Source: JANLSO01 sp031362405 (GTDB lineage: Bacteria; Actinomycetota; Thermoleophilia; Miltoncostaeales; Miltoncostaeaceae). From it: a DNA stretch of 45,738 bases. The DNA is taken from assembly GCA_031362405.1 (NCBI GenBank), contig JANLSO010000164.1, positions 1-45,738 on the forward strand. The letters run 5' to 3'. The notes under the pieces were generated by a model, which made no database searches, was not told where the DNA came from, and worked only from the letters and a program-made list of their open reading frames with translations. Both the position numbers and the translations under genes were made by a program. Numbering within the stretch: position 1 is the first letter of the stretch; every line of letters starts with the position of its first letter. Positions 17,589 through 25,161 of the stretch are shown here, piece by piece.

Positions 17589-18662
17589 CTAGATCGGTCG
17601 GTCGCCCACCAGAAAGAAGACCACGGCGGCCACGAGGTAGCCGGTCAGCAGCAGCCCGCCGCGCAGGCGGCTCGACTGGCCTCCCCAGAGGATGAGGGCC
17701 GTGCCGGCAACGGCGCCCCCCAAGGCGGCCAACTCGACGACCCGAAACGACAGGGTCAGGGGGGAGAAGAGAAACGAGAGAACCCCCACGGCCGGGATCA
17801 GGAAAACCGCGACCTGGGCCGCCGACGACAGGGCGATCTCGGCGGCGAGGGTGATGTTGCCCTTCGCGGCCACAACGAGCGCGCCTCCGTGCTCGGCGGC
17901 GTTGCCGACGATCGCGACGATCACCGCGGCAACGAAGAAGTCCGACAGGTTCGCCTGGGACGAAAACTCCTCGAGCGAGCCCACGAGCACCTCGGCGACC
18001 AGGGCGGTGATGATCGTTGCCCCGCCCAGGACGAGAAGCGCCGTCCGAAACGACCAACCCCGCATTGCGGCGGGGTCGTCGGAGGCGTGGACGTGCATCG
18101 CGCGATGGCGGCGCAGTGCGATGACCGTGATCGCCACGTAGGCAATCAGGAGTACCACCTCCTCCGGCAGCGAGACCCAGGCAAGAGACTGACGGTCAGG
18201 GTCACCTTCGAAGCCGGCGATCGAGGGGATCAAAAAGAGCACCACCGCCCCGGCGCAGAGCCCGAGGGAGGTCAGCGACGACTGTCGGTCGAGCGTGCCC
18301 TTGCCACCGACCAGAAGCGATAGCCCCAGCACGAGCAGCAGGTTTCCGACGACGGAGCCGACGAGCGAGCCGCGTACGACGTCGGTCAGGCCTTCGCGAA
18401 CGGCCAGCAGGGCGATGATCAGTTCGGGAGCGTTGCCAAAGGTGGCGTTCAGAAACCCGCCAACACCGGGCCCGGTGTGATGGGCGGCGTGCTCGGTTGC
18501 TTCGCCGATCAACCAGGCCAACGGCATGAGCGACACCGCCGCCAAAACGAAGAGGGTGAGTTTGCCGGCGCCCGCAAACTCGGCGGCCACGGTGATCGGC
18601 CCCAAAAGGAGCAGGGCGAAGAGAATGCGACGAACCACGGCGCGGGATCCTACCCGGCCCAC
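17589..18662 (-). CDS. calcium/proton exchanger (CAX family)
   Basis: Seen: 357 residues, about eleven hydrophobic helices, with the two CAX alpha repeats: FGNAPELIIALLAV in the first half and VGNAAEHGGALVVA in the second. The acidic residues in these repeats bind Ca2+. Role: membrane antiporter pushing Ca2+ (or Mn2+) out in exchange for H+. The frame begins at a GTG at 18662 without a clear ribosome site; an in-frame GTG about eight codons later is an alternative. It lies 10 bases after the phosphatase gene on the same strand, so the two may be co-transcribed. Confidence 0.93.
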   Translation of the reverse strand: MGRVGSRAVVRRILFALLLLGPITVAAEFAGAGKLTLFVLAAVSLMPLAWLIGEATEHAAHHTGPGVGGFLNATFGNAPELIIALLAVREGLTDVVRGSLVGSVVGNLLLVLGLSLLVGGKGTLDRQSSLTSLGLCAGAVVLFLIPSIAGFEGDPDRQSLAWVSLPEEVVLLIAYVAITVIALRRHRAMHVHASDDPAAMRGWSFRTALLVLGGATIITALVAEVLVGSLEEFSSQANLSDFFVAAVIVAIVGNAAEHGGALVVAAKGNITLAAEIALSSAAQVAVFLIPAVGVLSFLFSPLTLSFRVVELAALGGAVAGTALILWGGQSSRLRGGLLLTGYLVAAVVFFLVGDRPI

Positions 18663-18672
18663 CGCGGGAGAA

Positions 18673-19266
18673 TCAGCCCACCGTGTTCCAGAGGGCGATC
18701 ACCGGCTTAACGCCGATGTCCCGCAGGATCGACAGCGACGCCGTATCGACCGTAAAAAGGCGCCCCATCTCCGGGCCGAGGCCAAGCGCCCGGGCGGCAA
18801 GAATGCGGCTCATGTGTCCGTGGGAGACCGTGATTACGCGCGTGCGTCCGGCGTAGTCGCGCAGAATGCCATCGGCGCGCCGGCCGACATCTGCGGGGGT
18901 TTCGCCGTTAGGGCAGCCGTCGCGCCAGATATCCCAGCCGGGTTGACGGGCGAGGATCTCGGCCTTGGTCAGGCCCTCGTAGTCGCCGTAGTCGAACTCG
19001 GCGAGGCGGCCGTCGATCGTGGACGTGCGCCCTGGAAGCCCGAGCGCGGCGGTCTGCTGGGCCCGAGCCCGGGGGCTACAAACAACGCTCTCACCGTCGG
19101 TCGGGCGGATCAGACGTGACGCCACAGCCACAAGCGATGCGGCCTCCTCGCGGCCATGCGGGGTCAGGTCGAGATCGGTCGATCCCGTGTGGCGCCCGTT
19201 AATCGTCCACTCGGTTTCGCCGTGGCGGATGAGAACAAGTTCCATAGGCCGGGCAGTCTCACTCAC
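18673..19266 (-). CDS. histidine phosphatase family protein (phosphoglycerate-mutase-like)
   Basis: Seen: 197 residues with the catalytic LIRHGETEWT motif near the N-terminus, the second arginine in CSPRARAQQTA, the acid-base Glu in AEFDYGDYEG, and the second His in VSHGHMSRI. This matches cofactor-independent-looking phosphatases of the histidine phosphatase branch (PhoE/GpmB-like) rather than true glycolytic mutase, which is longer. Substrate unknown. A GTG at 19266 starts the frame; an ATG seven codons later also fits. Followed closely by the Ca2+/H+ exchanger. Confidence 0.88.
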   Translation of the reverse strand: MSETARPMELVLIRHGETEWTINGRHTGSTDLDLTPHGREEAASLVAVASRLIRPTDGESVVCSPRARAQQTAALGLPGRTSTIDGRLAEFDYGDYEGLTKAEILARQPGWDIWRDGCPNGETPADVGRRADGILRDYAGRTRVITVSHGHMSRILAARALGLGPEMGRLFTVDTASLSILRDIGVKPVIALWNTVG

Positions 19267-19334
19267 GGCTGCCTGCTCGGCAAGCGCGCCTGTACCGTTG
19301 CCACCGCGAGTCGTCGACGGTCGGAGAGATCTGC

Positions 19335-20642
19335 GTGAAGCCCATACGAATCGGCCTACTCGGTATCGGCACGGTTGGCGGGGGCACCTTCGACGTGCTG
19401 CGCCGCAACGAGGAGGAGATCACGCGCCGGGTTGGTCGGCCACTCGTGGTCACCCGTGTCGCCGACCTTGACCTCGACTTGGCGCGCAGCATCACCGGTC
19501 GCGATGTCGAGGTCACCGACGATGCGTACGCGGTGACCCGCGACCCCGATATCGACATCGTCGTCGAGCTGATCGGCGGGTACGGCATCGCCCGCACGCT
19601 GGTGCTCGACGCGATCGAACACGGCAAGAACGTCGTCACCGCGAACAAGGCCCTGCTCGCCGTGCACGGCAACGAAATCTTTGCCGCCGCGCACGCCGAG
19701 GGCGTGGTGGTGGCCTTCGAGGCCGCCGTCGGGGGCGGAATTCCGATCATCAAAGCCCTGCGCGAGGGCCTGGTCGCGAACCGCATCGAGTGGATCGCCG
19801 GGATCATCAACGGCACCACCAACTTCATCCTCTCCGAGATGCGCGACCGCGGCATCGACTTCACGACCGCCTTGGCCGAGGCACAGGCCAACGGCTACGC
19901 CGAGGCCGATCCGACCTTCGACATCGAGGGGATCGACGCGGCCCACAAGCTGACCCTGATGGCCTCCATCGCGTTCGGCATCCCCGTGCAGTTCGACAAC
20001 GCCTACGTCGAGGGCATCACCGCCATCGAGCAGACCGATATCCGCTACGCCGAGCAGCTCGGATACCGGCTGAAACTGCTCGGCATAACACGCCGCCGCG
20101 ACGACGGTATTGAGCTGCGCGTTCATCCGTGTCTCGTCCCCGAGAACCGGCTGCTCGCCAGCGTCGAGGGCGTGATGAACGCGGTGCTCGTAATGGCCGA
20201 CGCCGTCGGGCCGACGCTCTACTACGGCGCCGGTGCGGGTGCACAACCCACGGCGTCAGCGGTGATCGCCGACCTCGTCGATGTTGCTCGACTGATCACC
20301 GCCGACCCGGGGCATCGGGTTCCGCATCTGGCCTTTCAGCCCGATCAGCTCAGCGAGATTCCGGTGTTGCCGATCGAGGCGGTGGAGACCTCGTACTACA
20401 TGCGCCTGAACGTCATTGATCAGCCTGGCGTGATGGCCGACGTCACACGGATTCTCGCCGATGAGAAGGTCTCGATCGACGCCGCCCTGCAGAAAGAGCC
20501 GGGGGAGGAGGCTCGCGCCGACATCGTGTTGCTGACCCATCGCACCGTCGAGCGATCAATGCGCGCGGCGATCAGGAAGATCGAGGCCCTGCCGACCACC
20601 TTCGGGAAGGTCGTGCTGCTGCGAATGGAGCGCCTTTCCTAG
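19335..20642 (+). CDS. hom: homoserine dehydrogenase
   Basis: Seen: 435 residues. NAD(P)-binding start IGLLGIGTVGGGTFDVL (6-22), catalytic domain with TANKALLA, AAVGGGIPIIKALREGL, GIINGTTNFIL and the family signature around AEADPTFDIEGIDAAHKL, then a C-terminal ACT domain (about 350-435), typical of feedback regulation by threonine. Reaction: aspartate semialdehyde to homoserine, for threonine and methionine. GTG start with a purine-rich site (GGAGAG) upstream. Its stop overlaps the stop of the convergent gene in a shared CTAG. thrB, thrC and lysC are not in this window. Confidence 0.96.
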   Translation: MKPIRIGLLGIGTVGGGTFDVLRRNEEEITRRVGRPLVVTRVADLDLDLARSITGRDVEVTDDAYAVTRDPDIDIVVELIGGYGIARTLVLDAIEHGKNVVTANKALLAVHGNEIFAAAHAEGVVVAFEAAVGGGIPIIKALREGLVANRIEWIAGIINGTTNFILSEMRDRGIDFTTALAEAQANGYAEADPTFDIEGIDAAHKLTLMASIAFGIPVQFDNAYVEGITAIEQTDIRYAEQLGYRLKLLGITRRRDDGIELRVHPCLVPENRLLASVEGVMNAVLVMADAVGPTLYYGAGAGAQPTASAVIADLVDVARLITADPGHRVPHLAFQPDQLSEIPVLPIEAVETSYYMRLNVIDQPGVMADVTRILADEKVSIDAALQKEPGEEARADIVLLTHRTVERSMRAAIRKIEALPTTFGKVVLLRMERLS

Positions 20643-21055
20643 GGCGCGCGCCGCGTGTCGGGGGTGCCACCGATCTCGATCCGCCGGTCGCTGCGGGTGA
20701 TGACGAAGGGGCCGACGCGGTATGTCGTCTCGGTTTTGGGCGATCCCGCAGGCTGCGGCGTCGCGGGGAGGCCCGCGATGATGTCTTCGATGCGTCGGCT
20801 CACGCGGTCGACCCGGTTGATGCCGTTGTTGGTGCGGTTCGCCAGTTGGGAGATCGGATCGACCTTCGCAACGATGTCGTCCTGGGTGAGCTGCAGCGCG
20901 AGGCTGCCCGCCCCGCCGGCGGCGCCGACGACGGCGCAGCCGATCACGAGGAACTTTTGCCACCTCGGCCGGACCTCAACGACGCGTACGACCTCTGCCC
21001 GCGGGGATTTGGCGGGGCTCTCAACGTCGCGCGGGGTCGCGGGCTCATTGGACAT
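20639..21055 (-). CDS. small single-pass membrane protein, function unknown
   Basis: Seen: 138 residues. A polar N-terminus (1-32) is followed by one membrane helix (about 35-57, LVIGCAVVGAAGGAGSLALQ) and an outside part with a short helical stretch (DPISQLANRTNNGINRVDRVSRRIEDI, likely coiled) and a Pro-rich end. No family recognised. The ATG at 21055 follows GAGGA closely. Convergent with homoserine dehydrogenase, stops overlapping by CTAG. Probably anchored in the plasma membrane with the C-terminus outside. Confidence 0.6.
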   Translation of the reverse strand: MSNEPATPRDVESPAKSPRAEVVRVVEVRPRWQKFLVIGCAVVGAAGGAGSLALQLTQDDIVAKVDPISQLANRTNNGINRVDRVSRRIEDIIAGLPATPQPAGSPKTETTYRVGPFVITRSDRRIEIGGTPDTRRAP

Positions 21056-21107
21056 TCCTCGAGGATAGAGCGATCCACGCCGTGAATAGTTACGTCGAGG
21101 GCGCCGG

Positions 21108-21730
21108 ATGATCCTGGCCCCGCCCGGCCTGAGCGTTTCTGCGCCACCGGAATCGGGGCGCACCCCCCGGCAAATCCAAGTTTCCTGCGACCGGGCGTGC
21201 CGGGTATCGGTTCGGCTTGCCGCTGACGACTCGGCGGCCGTGCGGTTGGTCACCGGTCGCGGGCGGGCCCCTCTTCTCCCGGGCCGAGTCGGCGATCCTG
21301 ACGCCCACCGGCGGGGAGCGGGCGGTGCGCCTCTCACCGACCCGTGTGACGGAGTCGACCTGAACCGTGACTTTCCGACCCGCGATTGGGGGTCTGCACA
21401 GGCGGTTGCTCCCGCGCCGGCGGCGGCATCAGAGCCGAAGACCCGCGCCCGGATCGCCCTGATCCGAGATCTGCGGCCGGCCCAGATCGTGACGGTGCAT
21501 GCTCCGCTCGGTCTCGTCGAAGGCCCCCGGCGCGGAACGCTCGTCGGCCCGCCTCGCACACGACGCGGGGCTGCCGTTGGGGCGCGTCGTGGGCTACTAC
21601 GCGACCCCTGGCTCGCTCGGGGCCTGGGCCGGCCGAGCTGGAGATCCCCGAGGTCACCCTCGAGCTCCCAGTGGAGCCCGTCTGCTGGGATGCAGCAGGC
21701 CCGGTGGGGCTTCTCTCCGCGACCGAGTGA
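21108..21730 (+). pseudogene. decayed secreted M14/MpaA-like peptidase gene
   Basis: Seen: pieces in three frames. First frame: QVSCDRACRVSVRLAADDSA, a Cys-X3-Cys repeat style common in exported proteins of Thermoleophilia, then GVDLNRDFPTRDWG, SEPKTRARIALIRDLRPAQ and TVHAPLGLVE, which resemble the zinc carboxypeptidase / murein-peptide amidase MpaA core. Then a second frame gives AHDAGLPLGRVVGYYATPGS and a third gives ELEIPEVTLELPVEPV ending at 21730. The early metal-binding HGDE-type motif is not found. So the gene has at least two frameshifts and probably a deletion. Its intact form would cleave cell-wall peptides. Confidence 0.65.
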
Positions 21731-21733
21731 TCG

Positions 21734-22117
21734 CTAGGCCGGGTCGGGATCAGGGCGTTTCGGGGAGATCACCACGGGGCGTCCGTCGCGACCCACCGCG
21801 ACCAAGGTGAAATGGCCGGCAACGCACAGCTCACGCGAGCCGTCTTCGATGCGTTCGCGCCAGACGTCGATCTTCACGCGGACCGAGGTGCGGCCCTCCT
21901 CCACAACCTGTGCATCGACCTCGACGAGGTCTCCCTGGCGGATCGGTACCCGGAAGACGATTTCCTCCATGGCGGCGGTGACCACCTGGGTGCCGGCGCG
22001 CCTCATCGCGGCGTAGGCGGCGGCCCGGTCCATCCATCCGACGAGGGTGCCGGCGAAGAGCGTCCCTTGCGAGTTGGTGTCTTGAGGAAAGACCGACTGC
22101 AGAAGCGTTGCGCGCAT
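21734..22117 (-). CDS. acyl-CoA thioesterase, hotdog fold (YciA/BACH type)
   Basis: Seen: 127 residues with the hotdog-thioesterase pattern SVFPQDTNSQGTLFAGTLVGWMDRAAAY (split over residues 8-35), the helix carrying the catalytic Asp, and the strands VFRVPIRQGDLVEVDAQVV and GHFTLVAVGRDGRP. Known: YciA/BACH enzymes hydrolyse acyl-CoA to free acid and CoA. Substrate chain length cannot be told. Single gene, divergent from dps; its 3' end is convergent with the decayed peptidase gene. Confidence 0.88.
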   Translation of the reverse strand: MRATLLQSVFPQDTNSQGTLFAGTLVGWMDRAAAYAAMRRAGTQVVTAAMEEIVFRVPIRQGDLVEVDAQVVEEGRTSVRVKIDVWRERIEDGSRELCVAGHFTLVAVGRDGRPVVISPKRPDPDPA

Positions 22118-22235
22118 GCCATCTCCGGGTGGGTGACGATCAGATGTAAGCGTACGTCCCCGCTCACCTCACTTCCCGGGCGCGGCTGTCATACCCTGAC
22201 CTCCCCGTTCGCTCGACAGACCCAAGGAGACGGCG

Positions 22236-22718
22236 ATGGCCACCTTTGCCACGCGTAACAACCTTTCCGACGATGTGCGACGCGACGCGATCGCGCTGCT
22301 GAACGCCCGTCTGGCCGATTGCCTCGATCTCTACACCCAGACCAAGCACGCCCACTGGAACGTCAAAGGGCCGGGCTTCATCTCCCTGCACGAGCTGTAC
22401 GACGACCTCGCCACCGGAGTTCTTGGCTTCGTCGACCTGATCGCCGAGCGGGCGACGGCCCTTGGCGGGGTCGCCGACGGGACGCTCCGACAGGCGGCCG
22501 CCACGACCCAACTGGCCGAGTACCCCGCGGAAGCGTTCATCGGTACGGCCTCGTTGGAGGCCCTCGCCGACCGCTACGCCGCGTTCGGCAGCTCGGTTCG
22601 TGCCGGAATCGACGTCACGGCCGATCTCGGTGACATCGACACGTCAGACCTGTTCACCGAGGTCTCGCGGGAGATCGACAAGAATCTCTGGTTCATCGAG
22701 GCCCACCTGCAGGGATGA
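22236..22718 (+). CDS. dps: DNA-protecting ferritin-like protein Dps
   Basis: Seen: 160 residues, the Dps length. Ferroxidase-site residues are all present with normal spacing: His40 (AHWNV), His52 (SLHELY), Asp67 and Glu71 (FVDLIAER). Helices AGYP-like C-terminus ends FIEAHLQG. Role: dodecamer that oxidises and stores iron with H2O2 and shields DNA in stress and stationary phase. AAGGAGA lies seven to eight bases before the ATG. Stands alone; the next gene is a convergent pseudogene. Confidence 0.95.
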   Translation: MATFATRNNLSDDVRRDAIALLNARLADCLDLYTQTKHAHWNVKGPGFISLHELYDDLATGVLGFVDLIAERATALGGVADGTLRQAAATTQLAEYPAEAFIGTASLEALADRYAAFGSSVRAGIDVTADLGDIDTSDLFTEVSREIDKNLWFIEAHLQG

Positions 22719-22744
22719 TGGGCCCGGGGTTGAGTCGGGCGACA

Positions 22745-23603
22745 TCACCGTCGCGTCGTCCGGCACTGCGCGACGCCTTGTCGACGTACATCCGCCCGTC
22801 GGCGACCAGAAGCGCCATGCGCAGATCGGTGGCGTCGTCGGGGATCAACGCGGCGTCGGCCCAGCAGGTGATTAGTGCGTCGGGGTGGTCTTCGCCCGCG
22901 CTTCGGCGTACCGAGAGGCGATCTCATCCACGTCGGCACCGTCGGCCGGCACCAACGCGCAGAATTCATCACCCCCCAATCGGTACGCCGAGCCGACGCC
23001 TCGACGCGACCCGCAGGGCGGTGCGCGAGGCGCTTCAGCAGGGCCTCGCCATCGAGGTGGCCCATGCGGTCGTTGAATCCCCTGAATCCGTCAGGTCGAA
23101 GATCACGAGCGCCATCGGGCGAGACCGGCACCGTCGTTCGCGAACTGGAGGTCGTCGAGCAGGCAGCATCGATTGGCCAGGCCGGTCGGGGCGTCGGTCG
23201 TGGCGATTCCCACAGGCACTTTTCGGCGGCGGCGAATTCGGAGAGCCCCCCGGCAAGCAGAGCCCATGAGAGCGCTGGGCGGCGCCCCGGCCGCCACGAT
23301 CGCCGCCGCGACCAGCGACAGCAGGATCAGACCTTCCAGCGGGTAGGCCAGGTTCACAGCGATCACGAGGAATCTCGACCCATCGGTCGTCGTCCACACG
23401 GCCTCTATGACGACCGCGGTGCCACGCCAAGTTCCCGCTGAACCCGCCGAAACCCGCCTGCGTGGTGCCGCACAGGTAGTCATCGAGGAACGCCACCAGC
23501 GTCGGGTCGGTGACCTCGGTCTGGGTGCGCACCGCGGCGACCGCGAGAGGGAGAACCCCCATCGCAGCGGTGCGACGGGGAAACGGAGACACTCAAAGGT
23601 CAT
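22745..23603 (-). pseudogene. decayed membrane diguanylate cyclase (GGDEF) gene
   Basis: Seen on the minus strand, in order but in several frames: a membrane part (VNLAYPLEGLILLSLVAAAI), the GGDEF domain start TTDAPTGLANR, then ALVIFDL in a second frame, DGFRGFNDRMGHLDGEALL in a third, YRLGGDEFCALVPADGADV in another, a stop after PTH, and finally PDDATDLRMALLVADGRMYVDK. The GGDEF active-site motif is itself intact, but at least three frameshifts break the protein, too many for one sequencing error. Coordinates are approximate. Intact relatives make cyclic di-GMP. Confidence 0.8.
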
Positions 23604-23651
23604 CGCCCGCCGCGAGGCGGTGCGTGACCCGCGCTCCGGCGCGGCGTCCCG

Positions 23652-24581
23652 TCAGGCGCCGCGTGTCGTGGTGAGCTGATCCTGGCGGATCATGTTGTCA
23701 ACCGACGCCGCCGCGTCGATCGGCGGGCCGCTAACCCACCACGCTCCTGTTGCGCGCCCGAACGCCGCGCTGGCCCCAGGGCCGGCGACGGCAACCCGAT
23801 GTCGGTGGGCCAGCTGCGCCACGTCGGCCTGGACGCCCTCCAAGAGCGCGGCGTGCATGGCGGCGACGATGACAATGGCAGGCTCAAGACGATCGGCCGC
23901 ATCGGCAAGGGTGTCGATCGGGGTGTTCGGGCCGAGCAGCGTGATCCGCCACCCGCGCTCCCGAAGCCCGAGACCGAAACAGATCAATCCGAGGTCGTGC
24001 TGCTCAGCGGGAGGGCATGCGAGGAGAGCCCGTGGCCCACCACCGTCGCCCCAGTTGCGTGCCAAAGCCAGAAGCCGGCCGCGCACGATCGCGGTCGCGA
24101 AGTGCTCCTCGGCGATCGAGACCTCGCCGGCCTCCCAGCGGACACCGAGGCTCTGAAGGGAAGGGAGAACTCCTTCCACCAGTGCCGTTTCGAGGCTGAA
24201 CGTCGCGAACAGCCGATCGAGTGCACGGTGGGCGGCCCGCTCATCAAAGCGCGTGAAGGCCGCGCTGAGGGTCGCGCGGATCGCCGCCGGTTGGGATCCC
24301 ACGAGCGCGTCGAGCTCTCGCGAGCGCCCCTCGGAGGTGAGCGCCGCGGCCGCCAACGACGCGGACATCCCGGCGTTCATTCGCACTTGCATGGCCCGGA
24401 CCCGCTCTTCATCGAGCGGGCCGTACGTACGAAAGCCGCCCGACGTTCGCAGCGGCTGAAGGAGCCCGTAGCGCCGCTCCCAGGCCCGCAGGAGGGGGGC
24501 GCTGACGCCTGTCCTGCGGGCGAGCTCGCCAATCTGGATGCGGTGATCGGGAGGTCGCGACACCGAGGAAGCATGCCGCAT
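23652..24581 (-). CDS. carH: CarH-type MerR-family cobalamin-binding photoreceptor and repressor
   Basis: Seen: 309 residues. MerR-type HTH at 14-82 (IQIGELARRTGVSAPLLRAW), a helical cap domain with the CarH signature W-x9-EH (Trp149, Glu159-His160), and a C-terminal B12-binding domain with E-x-H-x-x-G (EQHDLG, His195 as lower cobalt ligand) and LLGPNTPIDTL. Known: CarH uses 5'-deoxyadenosylcobalamin to form a dark tetramer that binds DNA and falls apart in light. Inference: represses the divergent rhodopsin unit in the dark, and perhaps itself. The start ATG at 24581 has no ribosome site; an operator-like palindrome ends five bases upstream. The open frame continues upstream across the promoter but has no support. 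The symbol is by family resemblance. Confidence 0.9.
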   Translation of the reverse strand: MRHASSVSRPPDHRIQIGELARRTGVSAPLLRAWERRYGLLQPLRTSGGFRTYGPLDEERVRAMQVRMNAGMSASLAAAALTSEGRSRELDALVGSQPAAIRATLSAAFTRFDERAAHRALDRLFATFSLETALVEGVLPSLQSLGVRWEAGEVSIAEEHFATAIVRGRLLALARNWGDGGGPRALLACPPAEQHDLGLICFGLGLRERGWRITLLGPNTPIDTLADAADRLEPAIVIVAAMHAALLEGVQADVAQLAHRHRVAVAGPGASAAFGRATGAWWVSGPPIDAAASVDNMIRQDQLTTTRGA

Positions 24582-24585
24582 GTCA

Positions 24586-24596
24586 ACAGATTTGTC
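24586..24596. promoter_or_regulatory. candidate regulator-binding site next to the carH start
   Basis: ACAGATTTGTC matches the palindrome in the rhodopsin promoter (ACAGATCTGTC, 24685-24695) at 10 of 11 bases and lies directly before the CarH ATG, with TTGACA on the minus strand touching it (24581-24586). It is a plausible autoregulatory site. Confidence 0.5.
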
Positions 24597-24681
24597 GAAG
24601 TAGTGGAGCCGATGTGTGGGCGGCAGTGCGGCACACCGCCGCCTTATGGCGGTGCCGAGTGACCGATGGCACTCGACAGCG

Positions 24682-24713
24682 TTCACAGATCTGTCTAGGT
24701 TCTGTTTAATGTT
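24682..24713 (+). promoter_or_regulatory. promoter and operator of the rhodopsin unit
   Basis: TTCACA (24682-24687), a 17-base spacer and TTTAAT (24705-24710) make a good housekeeping-type promoter, rare in this GC-rich window. The perfect 10-base palindrome ACAGATCTGT (24685-24694) overlaps the -35 box and spacer. CTGTCTAGGTT (24691) and CTGTTTAATGT (24702) form 11-base-spaced direct repeats across the spacer and -10. CarH proteins are known to bind tandem direct repeats over promoters, so this is the likely repression site. Confidence 0.65.
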
Positions 24714-24745
24714 GAGCTGACCAACGGATCCGAGGAAAACAATCC

Positions 24746-24991
24746 ATGAGCCAATTCTCCGCAGAAGGCGCACGAGCGCAAACGATGCCATCTCGCGACT
24801 TCGTTGCCGCACGTCATCGACGCGAGAACATCTCACGCGGCCTCGTCCTCGCCGCCGCGTTCGCGTCGTTCGTGCTGTCGGTATCCCTGTGGTTCTCCGG
24901 TAGCGAACTCGAGGGCATTTTCGTCGGTGTCTGGGTACCGTCGATCATCAGCCTCGGGGCGTTCTTGCTGCCGCGCGGAATGAACCGATGA
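24746..24991 (+). CDS. small two-helix membrane protein of the rhodopsin unit
   Basis: No family recognised with certainty. Seen: 81 residues; a charged, Arg-rich N-terminus (1-30), one hydrophobic helix (about 31-51, GLVLAAAFASFVLSVSLWFS), a short acidic turn (SELEG), and a second helix (about 56-75, IFVGVWVPSIISLGAFLL). GAGGA lies about nine bases before the ATG. Its stop overlaps the ATG of the next small gene (ATGA), and both precede the rhodopsin gene behind one promoter. It could be an assembly partner or a subunit of another membrane complex. Confidence 0.75.
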   Translation: MSQFSAEGARAQTMPSRDFVAARHRRENISRGLVLAAAFASFVLSVSLWFSGSELEGIFVGVWVPSIISLGAFLLPRGMNR

Positions 24992-25140
24992 ACAGCCCGG
25001 AACTCTTCATCGCGGGCGCGTTTGTCACCACCCTCGTGTCTGCCGGGGTGGCCCTGCCGATCATCGGCACGATCCTCGACCGTCGCGCCGCGCAGGCCGA
25101 GGCCGCCGACGCGACCCCTGAACCCGCAACTCAGTCGTAG
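24988..25140 (+). CDS. very small single-helix membrane protein of the rhodopsin unit
   Basis: Seen: 50 residues starting MNSPELFIAG, one hydrophobic helix (about 6-29, ending GVALPIIGTIL), then a basic-acidic tail (DRRAAQAEAADATPEPATQS) likely in the cytoplasm. It begins inside the stop of the preceding gene (ATGA), which argues that it is translated, and ends 21 bases before the rhodopsin GTG. No homologue recognised. Coupled translation with the two-helix protein suggests that the two work as a pair. Confidence 0.65.
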   Translation: MNSPELFIAGAFVTTLVSAGVALPIIGTILDRRAAQAEAADATPEPATQS

Positions 25141-25161
25141 TTCAACGAAAGGCAGGTCATC

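Noticed and set aside
23652..24836. Extended start for the CarH regulator at 24836
   Set aside because: It would run through the divergent promoter and the start of the first small membrane gene; CarH homology begins after the ATG at 24581.
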